In this document: positions 59,850-64,000 of the stretch, one piece after another
Position numbering within the stretch: position 1 is the stretch's first letter
How the letters are laid out: each line of letters opens with the position of its first letter
Source of the DNA: Planctomycetota bacterium
GTDB taxonomy: Bacteria; Planctomycetota; UBA1135; JACQFD01
Direction of reading: 5' to 3'
Assembly (NCBI GenBank): GCA_016200225.1
Contig: JACQFD010000014.1
Span: forward strand, 31,336-95,335
DNA length: 64,000 nucleotides
The notes under the pieces: generated by a model
Told to the model about the DNA's origin: nothing
Seen by the model: the letters and a program-made list of their open reading frames with translations, nothing else
Databases searched by the model: none
Made by a program: the position numbers and the translations under genes

Positions 59850-62711
59850 TTAAATTCCATTTCCGGATACTGTATAATTAGCTTTCAGGTCGTTGCCCGA
59901 CGGAATGCCAATAATCAATTTTTTCCAATTCCCGTCGACGAAATCCGGACTCGTCAATGAATGCGTATTCTGCGGAATATAGGGACCGAAGGGAATCGCC
60001 GGGAAACCTGAAGTGGCGGTCATGATCGACGTACTGTTTTGAATTTCAGTGCCGGCAAATGCCTGCAGGAATTCCGCGTACGGCGGACGATTGGGATTCA
60101 ATCTTACTGAAAACATCGCCCGAGAACCGAAAGTATGGGGCGAATAATAAAATGGTTTCGAATTGTAGCTACAAGGAAACGGAGCCCTGACGCCGTCCAT
60201 ATATGTATTATAGCCGGCGATCGTCGGCGAAACGTCTGTAATTACAAATAAGCTGTCCGTCAAACCGCCGATAGGCAATATCTCAAAATTGGAGTGGACT
60301 CCGGTCACGCCGAAATTCGAACAGTTCTGATTCGTTGCCGCGAGATAGCTGAGATAAAATAAATAATCCGCGGGGATTCCAAAAGTCAATGTGAGATAAT
60401 CATCGTATGCCTTGGACGGCGGTGGGAAGAATCCCGGCGTCGACGTGACGAGCCAATTCGCGCTCCCCCATCGAACCGTGCCGTCGACGGGCCAGCCCGC
60501 CGTACTGCTCCATGGATTGAGCGAAGTTGGATACGATATCGAACCGAGACTGGCGTTGAGTAGTTTTGGGCTCGTCACGCTCAGGCCACTAACTGTTGGA
60601 TTATAAAAATAATCGTGGCCAATATTTTCAATCGCGTTATTCATGAAATCGATAACGTGGTCCCAGACCTGATTCGGCTGTCCCTTTAGGAAGTGCGCGG
60701 TGTCGTTGGCCGCCGCAATCGTATACGCGGGGTCGTTGCCGAGTCGCGCCAATGCCGTTTGATCGTCCGTGCTGTAATAACTCGACTGGGCCTGCACCTG
60801 TCGTTCGTAATAACCCCGCAGTAATGTTATATATACTTCTCTTTCCGAAAGCTTGTCGGCCGTGAATTCGGGCGTCGCGCCATAGTATTGCAATCCGGTT
60901 TGAAATTGTCCCGAGCCGCTTTGAAGCCAATTGAGAAACAGGGCGGCATCATTACTAAAGGTCGGCGTATATTGCGGCGCCGCCGCGAAGAAAAGAGGAA
61001 GCATGACGCGAGCCCAATTGTCAACTTGGTCGTGGCCGGCATCTTCGCTCTTTTGTATTGTGATCGCGTTTGCGCTCTGATTTCGTAACAATTCCTCGGC
61101 TCGAAATTGACGCCAACTCGACGTCTGATCCGTTCCGAGCAAGTACGACGGAAACGAAGAGGGAGTAATATCCGTCGGCGTCCCCGTCGTCAGCTTGGGA
61201 TGAACATTTGTATTAATCCACACTTCATTTCCCGTCGCGCCGGCGGTTTTGAATGCCTTCGGCTCGTCTGCATAGGTATGAAATCCCGCCCATCGTTTTG
61301 TAGGATCGCTTCCGTCCATCGTCGGCAACGCGTAATCGCCGCCGGCCGCTCCCGTCCCCTGGATGGGCGTCCGGCCCATGCGGACGTACTGCATCGAACC
61401 GTTGGATCCTCCCACCAGAATATTTTGACCCCAAGGAAATATATCCAAATTGAATACGGCCGCGGTGCCGTTCGTAATCGTAGTGTCCGACGTGACGACG
61501 CTCGCTTGTCCAAGTTTAATATACAACTCCCACCAGCACCGCGACGTCAGTCCGGATTTTTGCGCGAATGTAACCTGTGTCGAAGTCGAGTCGTATGTGG
61601 ATATTATCGGATATCTGCGGGCGGCGGCGCTCGTCGATTCGCGATCTATAAAATAAGAATCGATCGGCTGTACATTTTGTAATATGCCGCCTGTCGTGTC
61701 GTACCAAACGAATGGATTGGCTTGAACATGGACGACGTCCTCGTATACGCCGTTCGACATCAATACCGATTTTTGCGATGTCGCCGGATTTGTTGTAAGT
61801 GCGGCGCTCCATGCGTTGCTGGAGATCGGGTCGGGATTGGCCGACGTCAACGCCCAAGCGAGAGAACCGTTAATTCCATTTGTAATACAAGGCCAGCCGG
61901 GAATCGTGTTGCCGGCGACCTGATACTGACTTCCATGAATATGTACAAAATAACCGCGAAAGGTCGAACCCTCGATCAGCGGCGTGTGAATGTCCGTGTG
62001 AAGTATCAAATTTCCATTCGCCGCGGTCTGACTCGCCAGCCATGAATTCGAGCTGTTATTAACATTCAACGCGTAACGCAAGCCGTTACAAAGCACGTGG
62101 TACAACGTGATCCGCATATCGCCATCCGGACCGAGAGGTCCCGTCGCGGGCGGAACGCTGAATAAATGATTCAATGTCGCGACCGTTTGCCCGGTGGCCG
62201 TCGAAAGCGAGTTAATATATGTGACCGTCCCTCCGGTCGATGCTGGATTATTAACATTTGCGTTGACTCGCCACCATTTTCGACCCTCATTGACGCCTTC
62301 GACGTATGCTTCAAGCAGCGTTTTCACCTGCGTATCGATAACCGGAACTGTAGAATCGCCCGGATTATTCATTTGCGCATTCGCGATCGCGGGGATGTCC
62401 GCGGCCCAGACTTGAATATCGATTCCCCGCGCATTGATGCCAAGTGCCGTCTCGGCGCTCCCTGTGTTTGTCCAAAGCGCTCCGAGTGTCTGCAACGGAA
62501 AATCCATCATCTGTTGAAATCCAAGACCGAAAAACGCGTCGGGATCGGACGCCTGTCCGGTCGCGATCGACCTCCCGTAAATATGAGCAACGTGGGAGCT
62601 GTCATAATAAATATCCGCCCGATACGTCGGCGGCGTCTGCGCCCCGGCCGAAACTGTTAATATTCCCGCGGAAAATAATGAATATAAACAATAAAGCGTC
62701 TTGGATCCCAT
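59850..62711 (-). CDS. Secreted penicillin-acylase-family (Ntn) hydrolase
   Basis: A 953-residue protein with a signal peptide (SLFSAGILTVSAGA-Q). The acylase precursor layout is clear: an alpha part with PDAFFGLGFQQMMDF near residue 57, then the beta-chain start NSSNSWLA, with the likely catalytic Ser221 (SNSW, compare SNMW of penicillin G acylase). HGSQYQVAGNTIPGWPCITNGINGSLAW and KRWAGFHTYADEPKAF follow. The family cleaves side-chain amides of penicillins, N-acyl homoserine lactones or acyl amino acids after autoproteolysis. Cleavage before Ser221 would leave an N-terminal Ser. The protein is longer than the usual 800 or so. The substrate is unknown. Confidence 0.88.
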   Translation of the reverse strand: MGSKTLYCLYSLFSAGILTVSAGAQTPPTYRADIYYDSSHVAHIYGRSIATGQASDPDAFFGLGFQQMMDFPLQTLGALWTNTGSAETALGINARGIDIQVWAADIPAIANAQMNNPGDSTVPVIDTQVKTLLEAYVEGVNEGRKWWRVNANVNNPASTGGTVTYINSLSTATGQTVATLNHLFSVPPATGPLGPDGDMRITLYHVLCNGLRYALNVNNSSNSWLASQTAANGNLILHTDIHTPLIEGSTFRGYFVHIHGSQYQVAGNTIPGWPCITNGINGSLAWALTSANPDPISSNAWSAALTTNPATSQKSVLMSNGVYEDVVHVQANPFVWYDTTGGILQNVQPIDSYFIDRESTSAAARRYPIISTYDSTSTQVTFAQKSGLTSRCWWELYIKLGQASVVTSDTTITNGTAAVFNLDIFPWGQNILVGGSNGSMQYVRMGRTPIQGTGAAGGDYALPTMDGSDPTKRWAGFHTYADEPKAFKTAGATGNEVWINTNVHPKLTTGTPTDITPSSFPSYLLGTDQTSSWRQFRAEELLRNQSANAITIQKSEDAGHDQVDNWARVMLPLFFAAAPQYTPTFSNDAALFLNWLQSGSGQFQTGLQYYGATPEFTADKLSEREVYITLLRGYYERQVQAQSSYYSTDDQTALARLGNDPAYTIAAANDTAHFLKGQPNQVWDHVIDFMNNAIENIGHDYFYNPTVSGLSVTSPKLLNASLGSISYPTSLNPWSSTAGWPVDGTVRWGSANWLVTSTPGFFPPPSKAYDDYLTLTFGIPADYLFYLSYLAATNQNCSNFGVTGVHSNFEILPIGGLTDSLFVITDVSPTIAGYNTYMDGVRAPFPCSYNSKPFYYSPHTFGSRAMFSVRLNPNRPPYAEFLQAFAGTEIQNSTSIMTATSGFPAIPFGPYIPQNTHSLTSPDFVDGNWKKLIIGIPSGNDLKANYTVSGNGI

Positions 62712-62881
62712 CTCTCAATTCCTCGATGACCGTGCGATGGACAGCCTCGTCCCGCGCAGTGTCGACCGTCATTCTCAGCGAACGCGTTGAAAGCGATCAA
62801 TCCACGAAATGCGCGCGCTGCCGCCGTGAAACCGCCGCGTCCCACAAACGGGTGGGCCCCGTTCCCGAAGTCGTGGCTTCC

Positions 62882-63061
62882 TAACCCGGCGTTATTCATG
62901 AATTCCACGAATCTGGCCGCGCATTGTGCCGCCAACTGTGGCGTTGCTCCTTCGGCGAGAGCCCCGACAAGGGAGACGCTGCAGGTCGCGCCGTCGTCGC
63001 ACCCGACATTTGGCAGCGCACTGTCGGCCATCTTCACAGACTTCATGAATAATGCGGGCTA
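62882..63061. mobile_element. 180-bp element with long imperfect terminal inverted repeats
   Basis: The left end (from 62882) reads TAACCCGGCGTTATTCATGAA and the right end, on the other strand from 63061, reads TAGCCCGCATTATTCATGAAG. The similarity continues for about 50 bp inward. There is no protein gene inside. It is a MITE-like or REP-like insertion. The rest of the 62712-63329 gap holds nothing I can identify. Confidence 0.7.
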
Positions 63062-63329
63062 AAGACCCGACTTCCTGAAGGACACATAGAAACCGATCGA
63101 ATACTGCGTCCTGCCAAACGCCAAAATCTCCTCGCCGATCGAAGTCTTGCATGCAAATTTCGCTCATTTTCGCTCTTGAACATCGCCATTAGAAGTATTC
63201 TAGTATTTGGACACCACGTTGGTAATTGAGATTTTTACCTGACGCTTACGACGTGATCAACGTTTGGTAATAAGCATTAAATGACATCCCAGTTCCGATC
63301 CAGGGTCAACTTGATCCACTTCCTGAATA

Positions 63330-63791
63330 TTATTTATCCAGTCTTTTAGAAATATGGTCAAACCAATCTCCTCGCGCTTCACATTGAGCCCGAGTTGATA
63401 ATAATTCAAAGTACGGCCCGAGATCGACAATTGACTCAACACGTTCATCAACTAGGGGATTATTATTATATTCTACGATAGCCGATAATAGAGTGTTACG
63501 GACGTCGGAAGTCTTGAGCCCTTCGATTGAGATAAAGAATGATGAAGCCTTCGAACTCATTTCTCGCGCGCGTAATTTGGATTCGATACAAAGCTTCTTG
63601 AGCCGACCAATCCACGTAAAGACGATTAGCAGACCTGTGCAAAACCGATAATAACTCGAATTCGGGATCGTTTTTGATTGAAACGCAGGGGCGCCACGTT
63701 TTCGGGGGTGGCTGATAAATACTTCGCCATCATTTATTTTAAATGATTCGTGAATGTTGTGTACATTGCTTCTCATTCTCTCGCCGCTCAC
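63330..63791 (-). CDS. Unknown protein next to a transposase remnant
   Basis: A 153-residue frame, visibly AT-richer than the chromosome around it. It starts at a GTG (63791) that overlaps the transposase stop as GTGA, or at an ATG 15 bases later. The sequence includes GLLIVFTWIGRLKKLCIESKL and ENNP-like polar stretches; no domain recognised. It is likely accessory DNA brought with or beside the transposon. Confidence 0.5.
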   Translation of the reverse strand: MSGERMRSNVHNIHESFKINDGEVFISHPRKRGAPAFQSKTIPNSSYYRFCTGLLIVFTWIGRLKKLCIESKLRAREMSSKASSFFISIEGLKTSDVRNTLLSAIVEYNNNPLVDERVESIVDLGPYFELLSTRAQCEARGDWFDHISKRLDK

Positions 63792-64000
63792 GCGACTTTT
63801 GCCGCCTCAAGATTAATAAGTTTTAGATAATTCAATGTCGCGCCCGCGACGTACGCATGAATCTGCGTCTTCCATCTTCCAACAAATCGCGTGCGTTCCA
63901 ATCCGGCGACTTTTTTCAGCCAGCCGATGAGCGCTTCGGAGCAGCGGCGGCGCTTCTGACTCATTTGATAGCTACCATATTGGGCCAGATTTCTACACTT
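63788..64000 (-). CDS. Transposase, C-terminal end (partial)
   Basis: The minus-strand frame entering at the right edge ends at a TGA (63788-63790). Its last residues include SQKRRRCSEALIGWLKKVAG and LERTRFVGRWKTQIHAYVA, typical of the C-terminus of IS5/IS1182-type DDE transposases (EExFGWLKxxxGLRKTR), in which the Glu of the DDE triad precedes this part. The window cuts it off, so its integrity cannot be judged. No terminal inverted repeat is visible after the stop. Confidence 0.7.
   Translation of the reverse strand, partial: KCRNLAQYGSYQMSQKRRRCSEALIGWLKKVAGLERTRFVGRWKTQIHAYVAGATLNYLKLINLEAAKVA

Noticed and set aside
1..64000. tRNA or rRNA genes
   Set aside because: No T-loop GGTTCGAATCC-like stretch in a cloverleaf setting and no rRNA-like sequence was found by eye. 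A covariance search would be decisive.

Overview
The window reads as a chromosomal segment of a GC-rich bacterium, most likely a planctomycete or close relative. This is inferred from gene content, since no rRNA, tRNA or ribosomal protein gene is visible. The pointers are: an ECF sigma factor directly upstream of a Ser/Thr kinase with TPRs; many large secreted proteins with FG-GAP (DFNNDGK-type) or carboxypeptidase-regulatory repeats; a recurring C-terminal domain on secreted proteins; a stand-alone MamK-type actin; few recognisable Shine-Dalgarno sites; and several likely GTG or TTG starts. No CRISPR array, origin or riboswitch was found, and no promoter could be called with confidence.

Layout. 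1-1749 is a minus-strand operon of ECF sigma, zinc-finger anti-sigma and a secreted helical protein that runs off the left edge. 1750-4868 is an accessory island: two visibly AT-richer genes (a SIR2-like protein and a small membrane protein) set between copies of intergenic repeats. 4869-11865 holds a membrane zinc peptidase, an APH-like kinase, a B12-radical SAM enzyme, a possible tubby-fold protein, a six-repeat surface protein and an HExxH protein. 11866-12687 is gene-free and packed with repeats and hairpins. 12688-19459 is a block of four secreted proteins read leftward. 19628-22796 is the ECF sigma and kinase pair. 22799-31134 is a complete Cus/Czc-type efflux operon (response regulator, sensor kinase, TolC-like, adaptor, RND pump), with a 97-residue protein just upstream. 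31166-37329 carries a DUF4236 protein, a GT-C membrane protein and two more surface proteins. 37621-42507 is a four-gene minus-strand operon ending in a MamK-type actin: HEAT-like exported protein, CpsD-like P-loop protein without the Walker lysine, coiled-coil protein, actin. 42532-49592 holds an M28 peptidase, a HEAT lipoprotein, an aminotransferase, a membrane-anchored protein and a low-complexity TPR protein. 49593-50207 is a second repeat-rich gap. 50208-62711 holds galactokinase, parvulin-type proteins, an NtrY-like sensor kinase, a GT-C-like membrane protein, a surface protein and a penicillin-acylase-family enzyme. The right end has a 180-bp inverted-repeat element, an unknown ORF and the C-terminus of a transposase.

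The intergenic repeats fall into families: a 150-bp element with terminal inverted repeats (A); hairpins with conserved flanks but different stems (B); long nested hairpins with conserved internal loops but different stems (H, at 4626 and 49700); and 24-bp tandem units starting at a stop codon (S, next to both H copies). Together with the actin operon these are the least explained parts of the window.
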